The position numbers and the translations under genes are program-made. A DNA stretch of 53,548 nt, taken from contig JAFRLQ010000120.1 in assembly GCA_017431145.1 (NCBI GenBank), forward strand, positions 1-53,548, written 5' to 3'. The first letter of the stretch is position 1. Every line of letters begins with the position of its first letter. A model generated the notes under the pieces. That model saw only the letters and a program-made list of their open reading frames with translations. It did no database searches and was not told the DNA's origin. Source of the stretch: Clostridia bacterium (GTDB lineage Bacteria > Bacillota > Clostridia > Christensenellales > Maliibacteriaceae). Positions 15,925 to 22,951 of this stretch are shown one piece after another.

Positions 15925-18330
15925 GTGGACATCAGAAAGAGGATCGGAAAAGAGCGGCTGTATTTCGACGGCGCAACGGGAACGCTGCTGCAGAATATGG
16001 GTCTTGCCCCCGGAGAGTTTCCGGAAACGTGGAACCTCACGCATCCGGAAAGCGTCCGCGAACTGCACAGACTGTATTTTGAAGCCGGAAGCGATATCGT
16101 CGCGACAAACACGTTCGGTCTGAACGCGCTCAAATTCGATAACGTGGAGGAGCTCGCCGCGCTTGCGGTCGGGCATGTCCGTGCCGCCGCCGCGCCGTTT
16201 GAGGCGCAGGGGCGCGTCTGTTATGCCGCTTTCGATATCGGTCCTCTGGGACGCATGCCGCAGCCCTTCGGCGATCTGCCGTTCGAGGAGGCGGTGGACC
16301 TTTTCGCGCGCAGTGTGCGCGCCGCCGTGAAAGCGGGGGCGGACGCCATCCTGATCGAGACGATGAACGATCTGTATGAAGCGAAGGCGGCTGTCCTGGC
16401 GGCAAAGGAGAACAGCGATCTTCCCGTGTTTCTTACCGCGGTGTTCGACCAGACGGGACGCCTCATGACAGGCGCCACGCCGGAGACGCTGGTTGCGGTC
16501 GCGGAGGGTCTGGGCATTGACGCGGTCGGCGTCAACTGCTCTCTCGGTCCGCGTGAAATGCTGGAGCATGTGATCCCGCGGCTTCTTGCCTGCGCGCATG
16601 TGCCCCTCATCGTCAACCCGAACGCGGGACTGCCCAGAGAGGAAGACGGAAAAACGGTCTATGATGTAGGCGCGGAGGAATTCTCCGGCCTGATGCGGCA
16701 GGTCGCCCAACTCGGCGTGCCCTGCCTCGGGGGATGCTGCGGCACGACCCCGGAATACATCCGCAGAACGATCGAAAAGACACGGGATCTGCCTGTTCTT
16801 TCAGAGTATCCCGAAAAGCGGGCGGTGGTGACGTCCTACGCGGGCGCGCTTGAGATAGGGAAAAAGCCGGTCCTGATCGGGGAACGGATCAATCCCACGG
16901 GCAAGATCCGTCTGAAGCAGGCGCTGCGGGACGGGGAGATCTCCTATCTTCTGGAGGAAGCCGTGAGGCAGCAGGATGCCGGCGTGCAGATCCTGGACGT
17001 CAACGTGGGGATCCCGGAGATCGACGAGACACAGGTGCTGAAGGAGGCTGTGTCCCGTATCCAGGGCGTATCCGATCTGCCGCTTCAGATCGATACTGCG
17101 GATCCTTCGGCGATGGAAGCGGCGATGCGGATCTACAACGGAAAGCCGCTGGTCAATTCGGTGAACGGAAAACAGGAGAGCATGGACGCGGTATTTCCGC
17201 TGGTGAAAAAATACGGAGGCTGCGTGATCGCGCTGACGCTGGATGAAAAAGGGATCCCGCAGACAGCCGAAGGCCGCGCCGGGATCGCGGACAGGATCGT
17301 ACGGGAGGCAGAGTCATGCGGGATCGACAGATCCCAGATCATCGTCGATCCTCTGGCGATGACCGTGTCCGCCGACCAGCAGAGCGCGAACATTACGCTG
17401 GAAAGCATCCGGCTCATGAAGGAGCGGGGGCTTCTGACGAGCCTCGGTGTATCCAATGTCTCTTTCGGACTGCCCAGGCGCGAACTGCTGAACGCGGTGT
17501 TTTTTGCCATGGCGCTGGACAGGGGACTGGACTGCGCGATCATGAATCCGTTTTCGGAGGATATGATGAACGTCTGGTACGCGGCAAACGCGCTGCGGGG
17601 TCTGGACGGGAACTGTCTGGAATATATGGCCTATGCCGCGAAGACGAAGCAGACGCAGACGGCGCGGCAGGTATCGGATCAGACGCTCTTTGACGCGATC
17701 GTGTCCGGCATGAAGGAGGCGGCAGGCGCAAAGGCGCGCGATCTTCTTCTGGAAAAGGAGCCGCTTGCCGTGATCAACGAGGACATCGTTCCGGCGCTGG
17801 ACAGGGTCGGCTCGGGATTTGAGAAAAAGACGGTCTTCCTTCCGCAGCTTCTGATGAGCGCGGAAGCGGCAAACGCCGCGTTTGACGAAGTAAAGAAAAA
17901 GATACCGGCCGGCGGAAGGGAAAAAGGAAGGATCATCCTCGCGACGGTGAAGGGCGACATCCACGATATCGGAAAGAACATCGTGAAGGTGCTTCTGCAG
18001 AATTACGGCTATGACGTGCTGGACCTGGGAAAAGACGTGCCGCCGGAAACGGTCGTGGATGCGGCGCGGCGGTACGGCGTGCGGCTCATCGGACTGAGCG
18101 CGCTGATGACGACGACCGTGCCCGCGATGCGTGAAACGATCCGGCTTCTGAAAGAGCGGCGTGTCGATGCGAAGGTCGTCGTGGGCGGCGCGGTGTTGAC
18201 GCAGGAATACGCGGACGCGATCGGCGCGGACTGCTATGCCCGGGACGCGATGGAGACCGTCCGTTACGCCGAAGCGTTTTTCGGCGCAGATGCGGAATCA
18301 CATTTTTTTATGGACAACCGCGCGGATTGA
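15925..18330 (+). CDS. metH: cobalamin-dependent methionine synthase, without reactivation domain
   Basis: An 801-residue enzyme that transfers the methyl group of methyl-THF through cobalamin to homocysteine. Domains in order: homocysteine methyltransferase barrel (about 1-290), with zinc ligands C205 (GVNCSLG) and C271/C272 (GGCCGTTP); pterin-binding barrel (about 310-570; LIGERINPTG, DVNVGIPEIDE, NSVNGK); B12 cap helices (about 590-670); and Rossmann-like B12 domain with DIHDIG, H680 being the lower cobalt ligand, then LSALMTTT and VVVGGAVL. E. coli MetH has about 1227 residues; the missing C-terminal part is the gene directly upstream. Starts at GTG 15925 immediately after the preceding stop, with GGAGGA as ribosome binding site. 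Confidence 0.94.
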   Translation: MDIRKRIGKERLYFDGATGTLLQNMGLAPGEFPETWNLTHPESVRELHRLYFEAGSDIVATNTFGLNALKFDNVEELAALAVGHVRAAAAPFEAQGRVCYAAFDIGPLGRMPQPFGDLPFEEAVDLFARSVRAAVKAGADAILIETMNDLYEAKAAVLAAKENSDLPVFLTAVFDQTGRLMTGATPETLVAVAEGLGIDAVGVNCSLGPREMLEHVIPRLLACAHVPLIVNPNAGLPREEDGKTVYDVGAEEFSGLMRQVAQLGVPCLGGCCGTTPEYIRRTIEKTRDLPVLSEYPEKRAVVTSYAGALEIGKKPVLIGERINPTGKIRLKQALRDGEISYLLEEAVRQQDAGVQILDVNVGIPEIDETQVLKEAVSRIQGVSDLPLQIDTADPSAMEAAMRIYNGKPLVNSVNGKQESMDAVFPLVKKYGGCVIALTLDEKGIPQTAEGRAGIADRIVREAESCGIDRSQIIVDPLAMTVSADQQSANITLESIRLMKERGLLTSLGVSNVSFGLPRRELLNAVFFAMALDRGLDCAIMNPFSEDMMNVWYAANALRGLDGNCLEYMAYAAKTKQTQTARQVSDQTLFDAIVSGMKEAAGAKARDLLLEKEPLAVINEDIVPALDRVGSGFEKKTVFLPQLLMSAEAANAAFDEVKKKIPAGGREKGRIILATVKGDIHDIGKNIVKVLLQNYGYDVLDLGKDVPPETVVDAARRYGVRLIGLSALMTTTVPAMRETIRLLKERRVDAKVVVGGAVLTQEYADAIGADCYARDAMETVRYAEAFFGADAESHFFMDNRAD

Positions 18331-18339
18331 TGTTATACT
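18311..18339 (+). promoter_or_regulatory. promoter of the tRNA-Thr/tRNA-Pro pair
   Basis: TGGACA (18311-18316), a 17-base spacer and TATACT (18334-18339), overlapping the end of metH and placed about 19 bases before the first tRNA. Confidence 0.6.
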
Positions 18340-18357
18340 GAATGCTGTTCTGGTTAT

Positions 18358-18433
18358 GCCAACATAGCTCAGGCGGTAGAGCAGCAGTTTCGTAAACTGC
18401 AGGTCAAGGGTTCGAGTCCCTTTGTTGGCTCCA
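18358..18433 (+). tRNA. tRNA-Thr (anticodon CGU)
   Basis: A complete cloverleaf: acceptor GCCAACA/TGTTGGC, D arm GCTC...GAGC, anticodon stem GCAGT/ACTGC with loop TTCGTAA (anticodon CGT, reading ACG), and T arm AAGGG-TTCGAGT-CCCTT. The CCA end is encoded. Confidence 0.96.
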
Positions 18434-18436
18434 GAC

Positions 18437-18510
18437 CGAGGTGTAGCGCAGTTTGGTAGCGCGTTTGGTTCGGGACCAAAAGGTCGCAGGTTCAAATCCT
18501 GTCACCTCGA
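18437..18510 (+). tRNA. tRNA-Pro (anticodon CGG)
   Basis: A complete cloverleaf three bases after the tRNA-Thr gene: acceptor CGAGGTG/CACCTCG, D arm GCGC...GCGC, anticodon stem TTTGG/CCAAA with loop TTCGGGA (anticodon CGG, reading CCG), and T arm GCAGG-TTCAAAT-CCTGT. The CCA end is not encoded (CGC follows the discriminator A), so it must be added enzymatically, unlike its neighbour. Confidence 0.94.
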
Positions 18511-18518
18511 CGCAAAGG

Positions 18519-18552
18519 AAAGACCCGCCGGTTTTTGACCGGCGGGTCTTTT
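18519..18552 (+). terminator. terminator of the tRNA operon
   Basis: A 14-bp perfect stem AAAGACCCGCCGGT / ACCGGCGGGTCTTT with a TTTTG loop and a short T tail. Confidence 0.9.
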
Positions 18553-18608
18553 GCGCCCTGCGGGAAGGCAAAGGAAAAAAGCCTGCAGCAGCAGTGTTTT
18601 CGAGCAGA

Positions 18609-18654
18609 AGGTTTACAATAAAAAGCGCTTCGGGACAGGACGCAGGTTTACAAT
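18609..18654 (+). repeat. pair of 11-bp direct repeats upstream of the sigma-factor promoter
   Basis: AGGTTTACAAT occurs twice (18609-18619 and 18644-18654), 35 bases apart start to start, ending 17 bases before the -35 element. Identical repeats in this position suggest an activator site or a second promoter element. Confidence 0.55.
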
Positions 18655-18671
18655 GGGGCGGTGCCGTGTTC

Positions 18672-18700
18672 TTGCAAACGCATATTCCGGCTCATATAAT
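18672..18700 (+). promoter_or_regulatory. sigma-70 promoter of the sigma-factor operon
   Basis: TTGCAA (18672-18677), a 17-base spacer and TATAAT (18695-18700), 34 bases before the GTG start. The housekeeping form indicates that the operon has a basal promoter not dependent on its own sigma factor. Confidence 0.75.
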
Positions 18701-18734
18701 AGAAGAAACTGTGCAGTAAGAAAGGAACCGGACC

Positions 18735-19283
18735 GTGCCGCGGGAGACAGACGAGGCGATCTACGCCAGATATCTTGAAAAGGGGAACAGTGAGGACCTG
18801 CGCGTTCTTCTGGAGCGTTACAGGGAGAGTTTCACGTTGTTTCTTTTCGGATATGTCCATAATATGGAAGACGCCGAAGAGCTGATGATGGACGCGTTTG
18901 CCGTCGCTGCGGCGGGAAAATCCGGTTTTGCGCGCAGGAGCAGCTTCAAGACGTGGCTGTTCGGGATCGGCAGAAACCTTGCGCGCAAGCAGTACGGCAG
19001 GGGAAAAAGTGTCCAGGCAGGTGAAACGCTCCGTGCAGCGGAGCAGCCGGATCTTGAGATACTGAAAAATGAGCGCAGACAGGAACTGTACGTGGCGCTG
19101 GAGACACTGCCTGACGACTACCGACAGGCGATCTATCTGCTCTATTATGAGGATATGACCATTGAGGAGATCGCGAGGGTCATGGGAAAGAGCAAAAAAC
19201 AGATATACAACCTGGCTTTCCGCGGAAAACAGGCGCTGCGGGAAGTCCTGGAAAGGAACGGATTTGAGAATGCGCAGTATTGA
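18735..19283 (+). CDS. RNA polymerase sigma factor, sigma-70/ECF family
   Basis: A 182-residue group 4-type sigma factor with only regions 2 and 4. Region 2 spans about residues 20-85 (LLERYRESFTLFLFGYVHN, EDAEELMMDAFA, SSFKTWLFGIGRNLARK, the last for -10 recognition). Region 4 spans about 120-175 (ALETLPDDYRQAIYLLYYED, then the helix-turn-helix MTIEEIARVMGKSKKQIYNLAFRGK). Starts at GTG 18735 after AAAGGAACC. It overlaps the next gene by 14 bases, and three membrane-protein genes follow in tight succession, including a PrsW-family protease. That is the arrangement expected for an envelope-responsive sigma factor held at the membrane. Its target promoters are not identifiable here. Confidence 0.88.
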   Translation: MPRETDEAIYARYLEKGNSEDLRVLLERYRESFTLFLFGYVHNMEDAEELMMDAFAVAAAGKSGFARRSSFKTWLFGIGRNLARKQYGRGKSVQAGETLRAAEQPDLEILKNERRQELYVALETLPDDYRQAIYLLYYEDMTIEEIARVMGKSKKQIYNLAFRGKQALREVLERNGFENAQY

Positions 19284-19587
19284 CGAACAGATGGAGCTGA
19301 TCCTGGAAAAGGCACAGACAAAAAAGGAAAAGGACAGACTCAGAAAAGCGCACGCGCTGCAGGCTGCAGTGACAGTCGGAGGTCTTCTTGCAGTCATTTT
19401 TGCGGCAGACGGACTCAGCCGGCTGCGGATCCAGGAAGAGACGGTGGCGGCACAGGGATACGGCAGTCTCATCGGCGCGGGACCGGTGGCCGGATACGTT
19501 CTGATCGGCACGCTTTCTTTTATACTCGGCGCGGCGGTGACGCTCATCTGCATCTCCCTTGCGAAAAGCGGGGAAAGGAAGAAATGA
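19270..19587 (+). CDS. small two-span membrane protein, candidate anti-sigma factor
   Basis: A 105-residue protein: a charged cytoplasmic N-terminus of about 32 residues (helical, rich in Glu/Lys/Arg), a hydrophobic segment (about 33-50), an external loop of about 30 residues, a second hydrophobic segment (about 70-95) and a short basic tail. It starts inside the last codons of the sigma gene and ends inside the first codon of the next, so translation is coupled on both sides. Genes in this position usually encode the membrane anti-sigma factor, and a PrsW-type protease follows two genes later. Its cytoplasmic part is much shorter than a known anti-sigma domain (RsiW-like about 80 residues), so the role is inference. 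A paralogue lies at 21146-21460. Confidence 0.7.
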   Translation: MRSIDEQMELILEKAQTKKEKDRLRKAHALQAAVTVGGLLAVIFAADGLSRLRIQEETVAAQGYGSLIGAGPVAGYVLIGTLSFILGAAVTLICISLAKSGERKK

Positions 19588-20387
19588 TCGATACGATCGC
19601 AAAACTGAACGGAATCATCCAGATTCTTGCGCTTGTCCTGATCCTGATCCGGGCGTTTCTTGTTGTCCGCGATCTGACGAAGTCGGTGACAGGCGTGTTT
19701 TTCATGTTCGCGATTTTTACACATCTGTCTGCCGACATGTATTACCTGATCCACATCGCCATGAACAAAGGGTATTATCCGCCGTTTTCCGCGATGGATC
19801 TGGCGGCGCTGGGGACCTATCTTCTTTTTGGCGCGGCGGCGCATTCCCTGTTTCCGGAAAGGACGGGGGAACGGAGTGAAACGATCGTTTCCGTCTGTGC
19901 CGCGCTGTTCGCGGCGGCGAACGTGTTTCTGTGGGGCTACTATTCCGGCGCGTGGTTCCAGGATATCTTCAGCGGGATCACGTTCATCTATCTTCTGGTC
20001 ACGTCGTCACAGGCTGTATACCGCACGGGAGCGCTGAAACGGGACAAATGGTATATCCTGGGCAGCATTTGGCTGACGTTCGTGGCGGGACAGGTCTGTG
20101 TGCCCATTCTGCAGAACGCGGGGGCGGTTCTTGCGGCGAACGCGGTGGAATGGCTCAATTATTCCCTCATGTTCGGTACGTTCCTCTGGCTGGCGGCGAA
20201 GGTCATTCTCTGCGCCAGAAGAACGGAAAAGGATCAGGCGCTGGCGCTTTCCTTCGGCCTGATGTGCTGGTCCCTGTGCACGCTGTACATGTGCGCGGAG
20301 CCGTTCTATCAGCTGGCCCTTTTCGGCGAAACGTTCCAGCTGCTTCTGATGTGGTTCATTATCGAAAGGCGGGTGAAGACGGCGTGA
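19584..20387 (+). CDS. polytopic membrane protein of unknown function
   Basis: A 267-residue protein with eight or nine predicted membrane segments and short loops. I do not recognise the family. Aromatic-rich segments such as FSAMDLAALGTYLLFGAAAH and LFAAANVFLWGYYSG suggest an all-membrane sensor or transport component. There is no ATP-binding, kinase or peptidase motif. The start codon overlaps the stop of the small membrane protein (ATGA), and the stop overlaps the GTG of the PrsW gene (GTGA), so it is stoichiometrically coupled to both. A role in sensing for the sigma factor is plausible but unproven. Confidence 0.7.
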   Translation: MIDTIAKLNGIIQILALVLILIRAFLVVRDLTKSVTGVFFMFAIFTHLSADMYYLIHIAMNKGYYPPFSAMDLAALGTYLLFGAAAHSLFPERTGERSETIVSVCAALFAAANVFLWGYYSGAWFQDIFSGITFIYLLVTSSQAVYRTGALKRDKWYILGSIWLTFVAGQVCVPILQNAGAVLAANAVEWLNYSLMFGTFLWLAAKVILCARRTEKDQALALSFGLMCWSLCTLYMCAEPFYQLALFGETFQLLLMWFIIERRVKTA

Positions 20388-21019
20388 TCTATTCGGAGAA
20401 TATTTTCATATGCATCGTGATTCCGCTTCTTCTGTCTCTTCTGTTCATCCGCAGGGAGGGTTTCCGCTTCGTTCTGGGACTGGTGATCGGCATGCTGGTA
20501 TGCCTTCTTTCGGCGTATATCAGCGCGTTTACGGGAACGGTGTCGGAAATGGGACACGAGCAGGTCGCCGTGTACATTTCTCCGGTCGTTGAGGAGATCA
20601 TGAAGATCCTTCCGGTGCTGTTTGTGCTGTTCATCTTCGATCCTCCGTCCGACCGCGTATTTCTTTTTGCGGTGGCGGTCGGCGTCGGATTCGCGACGTT
20701 TGAAAACTGCTGCTATCTTTTGTCTGTGGGCTCTCAGAGCATTACGTATATGCTGATCCGGGGACTTGCGGTCGGTGTCATGCATATCGTGAGTATCCTG
20801 TTTGCCACGATCGGACTTATGCAGATGCGGGAGTTCAAGGCAATGTCGCTGCCTGCCGCTTTCGGTGCAGTGATCGTGTCCATCACCTATCATGCGCTGT
20901 ATAACCTTCTGGTCTCGGAGCCCGGGATCACGTCCGTCATCGGCTATCTGCTGCCCGGCGTGACAGCGGTTCTGCTGTTCCTTGTGAATCTGCGGCTCAG
21001 GATCAGAGTCAAGACCTGA
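20384..21019 (+). CDS. PrsW family intramembrane metalloprotease
   Basis: A 211-residue membrane protein with about seven hydrophobic segments and the conserved residues of the PrsW/CPBP-related protease family: E70-E71-x-x-K74 (PVVEEIMK), F-E107-N108 (ATFENCCYLL), H134 (GVMHIV) and H170 with N174 (HALYN). In Bacillus subtilis PrsW makes the first cut in the anti-sigma factor RsiW, releasing SigW. Here the gene lies in one operon with an ECF-like sigma factor and a small membrane protein that could be its substrate. The GTG start at 20384 overlaps the preceding stop. It is followed by a strong terminator. Confidence 0.85.
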   Translation: MIYSENIFICIVIPLLLSLLFIRREGFRFVLGLVIGMLVCLLSAYISAFTGTVSEMGHEQVAVYISPVVEEIMKILPVLFVLFIFDPPSDRVFLFAVAVGVGFATFENCCYLLSVGSQSITYMLIRGLAVGVMHIVSILFATIGLMQMREFKAMSLPAAFGAVIVSITYHALYNLLVSEPGITSVIGYLLPGVTAVLLFLVNLRLRIRVKT

Positions 21020-21038
21020 CCGCATATCTGCACGGATT

Positions 21039-21064
21039 CTGCCCGTCCGGGCAGTTTTTTTTTG
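21039..21064 (+). terminator. terminator after the sigma/PrsW operon
   Basis: Stem CTGCCC / GGGCAG with a GTCC loop, followed directly by ten T residues. Confidence 0.85.
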
Positions 21065-21145
21065 CTTTTTTTGAGAATCAGTGAGAAAAGATGCGGAGAA
21101 AAAGGCACTAATAGACAGAATCACCAGTACTGGGAGGAATCGGCT

Positions 21146-21460
21146 GTGAGATACAGCATGGATGAAACGATCAGAGAAATCGAGAAACGCGGCGAAAAGA
21201 TCCGGGCAAGGCGTGTGAAACGCATGATCCGGACGTCGTCCGGCGTTGCGCTTGCGTCACTGACGGTGCTGGTCCTGAGCGCGTCCCGTATGATCTGCGC
21301 GCACAGTGTGCAGACGGCTGGCGGCGCATACGGTTCGTTTCTTCTCTCGGGGAAAGCCGGCGGCTATGTGCTGGTGGGTGTGATCTGTTTCTTCGCGGCA
21401 GTGCTGCTGACAGTTCTGGCGATGCGTTTTGCCGAAAAGAAGAGGAACGGGAAAGGCTGA
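21146..21460 (+). CDS. small two-span membrane protein, paralogue of the candidate anti-sigma factor
   Basis: A 104-residue protein with the same plan as the 105-residue product at 19270: a highly charged cytoplasmic N-terminus (about 1-30; ETIREIEKRGEKIRARRVKR), a membrane segment (about 31-48), an external loop ending in AYGSFLLSG, a second membrane segment (KAGGYVLVGVICFFAAVLL) and a basic tail. The two align best through the loop and second segment (YGSLIGAGPVAGYVLIG versus YGSFLLSGKAGGYVLVG). GTG 21146 is chosen because GGGAGGA lies 7 bases upstream. It is separated from the sigma operon by a terminator and runs directly into the TPR gene. Confidence 0.75.
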   Translation: MRYSMDETIREIEKRGEKIRARRVKRMIRTSSGVALASLTVLVLSASRMICAHSVQTAGGAYGSFLLSGKAGGYVLVGVICFFAAVLLTVLAMRFAEKKRNGKG

Positions 21461-21464
21461 GAAA

Positions 21465-22874
21465 ATGGATATATCGGTTGACAGAATCCGCGGGGGACAC
21501 GGATCGATGGAAAACAGGAAAATATCAAAGAAAAGGATCGCGCTGAGAGTGCTTGCGCTGGCTGTTGCGCTGGTGCTTGCCGGCGGCGTATACCTGACAA
21601 CGCAGGCAAGGATCCGGTTCTCCAGACTGAACTACGTGGGGCAGGTCGCCGAATATGCCGCGAATCTGACGGCGGATGAGACGGATTACCTGACGCGGGG
21701 CAGGCTGGACCGCGCGTGGAGGATCCTGAAAACCACCATCCGCAAACCGAAAACATATGATGATTATGAACTGTATGCCTCCATCGCGATCGCCCGTGAG
21801 GACTACGGAAACGCGGCGAAGTATCTCGAAGGATGCATCGATACCTATGACAAACCCGGCGTCCGGGATCTGGCTGTTCTGCAGCTGAGACTTGCGAGCC
21901 TGTATGTGCTGCAGGGCAACTACGCAGACGCGCTGACGAGACTGGACGAGGCGGTCCGGACCGATCCGGAACTTGCGGCGGCTTACTTCCTGCGTGCGCA
22001 GATGCATATGGCGCTGGATGATACGGACGCGGCAGTGGCGGATATGCGGACCTATCAGGATCTTCCGGGCAGCGATCCTCTGATCCTTGCGTCCCTGGGC
22101 GGACTGTATGAGAGCTGCGGAGAATATACGCGGGCGATCGACTGCTACACGATGGGGATCGAAAACAAGGAGACTTACGACGTAGAACTGTACAAAGACC
22201 GGGCGCGCTGCAGGATCCTCTCGGAGGACATCCGCGGAGCGAAGCAGGACCTTGACACCTATTTCGGACTGGACGGCAGGGATGAAAAAGGAGAGGCGGC
22301 GGCGCTGCTTGCGATGTGCAGGATGGACGCACAGGACTATGCCGGCGCATATGAAATGTTCCACCGTGCCGTGGAGGACGGATACGAGACGCCGTATCTG
22401 CTTTACAGCCAGGCCACGCTGTGCGCGTATCTTGCGGAAGACTACAGCGGAGCCGCCATGGACGGACTTGAGGCGATCCGCGGCATGGACGAGGCGGGCG
22501 AGAACAGCGGCGAGGTCCACTACTGGGTGGCGCTGGCGTATCTGATCCAGGAGAACTACGGACTGTGCAGAACGCATCTGGAGCAGGCGCAGCGCCTGCA
22601 GCCGCAGATGAGCGACATTCCGTATTATATGGGCGTCTGCGCGATGGCGCAGGGCGAGAACGAAGATGCAATCGGGTATTTCACAGAATCTCTGGAAAAA
22701 GGCGAGAACACGGAGATGTCACTGTATGACCGCGCGGTCTGCCTGCTGCAGGAAGGACTGCTGGAGGAAGCCGCGGCGGATCTGACGCAGCTGAAAGCAC
22801 AGACAAAGGACGCTGAACTGACCGCGCAAGCAGATGAGCTGCTGGATGTAATCGCGCAGGTACAGGCGCTGTAA
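21465..22874 (+). CDS. membrane-anchored tetratricopeptide-repeat protein
   Basis: A 469-residue protein with one N-terminal membrane segment (about residues 20-42; RIALRVLALAVALVLAGGVYL) and an external array of about nine or ten TPR units from about 60 to the end, for example NYADALTRLDEAVRTDPELA and GEYTRAIDCYTMGIENKE. TPR arrays are protein-binding scaffolds. ATG 21465 follows GGGAAAGG; a second good start at ATG 21507 (after CGGGGGA) would remove 14 residues. It follows the small membrane protein by 4 bases and precedes the giant secreted protein by 77 bases with no terminator between. An outward-facing scaffold here could assist export or assembly of that protein (inference). Confidence 0.8.
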   Translation: MDISVDRIRGGHGSMENRKISKKRIALRVLALAVALVLAGGVYLTTQARIRFSRLNYVGQVAEYAANLTADETDYLTRGRLDRAWRILKTTIRKPKTYDDYELYASIAIAREDYGNAAKYLEGCIDTYDKPGVRDLAVLQLRLASLYVLQGNYADALTRLDEAVRTDPELAAAYFLRAQMHMALDDTDAAVADMRTYQDLPGSDPLILASLGGLYESCGEYTRAIDCYTMGIENKETYDVELYKDRARCRILSEDIRGAKQDLDTYFGLDGRDEKGEAAALLAMCRMDAQDYAGAYEMFHRAVEDGYETPYLLYSQATLCAYLAEDYSGAAMDGLEAIRGMDEAGENSGEVHYWVALAYLIQENYGLCRTHLEQAQRLQPQMSDIPYYMGVCAMAQGENEDAIGYFTESLEKGENTEMSLYDRAVCLLQEGLLEEAAADLTQLKAQTKDAELTAQADELLDVIAQVQAL

Positions 22875-22951
22875 ACAAAACGAACGATCCTTCGCAACAC
22901 GCGGAGTTCAAACAAGTGTGATCACCGATTCAGGGGCTGGGAGACGGAATC

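Noticed and set aside
18358-18510. tRNA pair as the attachment site of a genomic island containing the giant gene
   Set aside because: No integrase, transposase or direct repeat of a tRNA 3' end is visible downstream, and composition does not obviously change.
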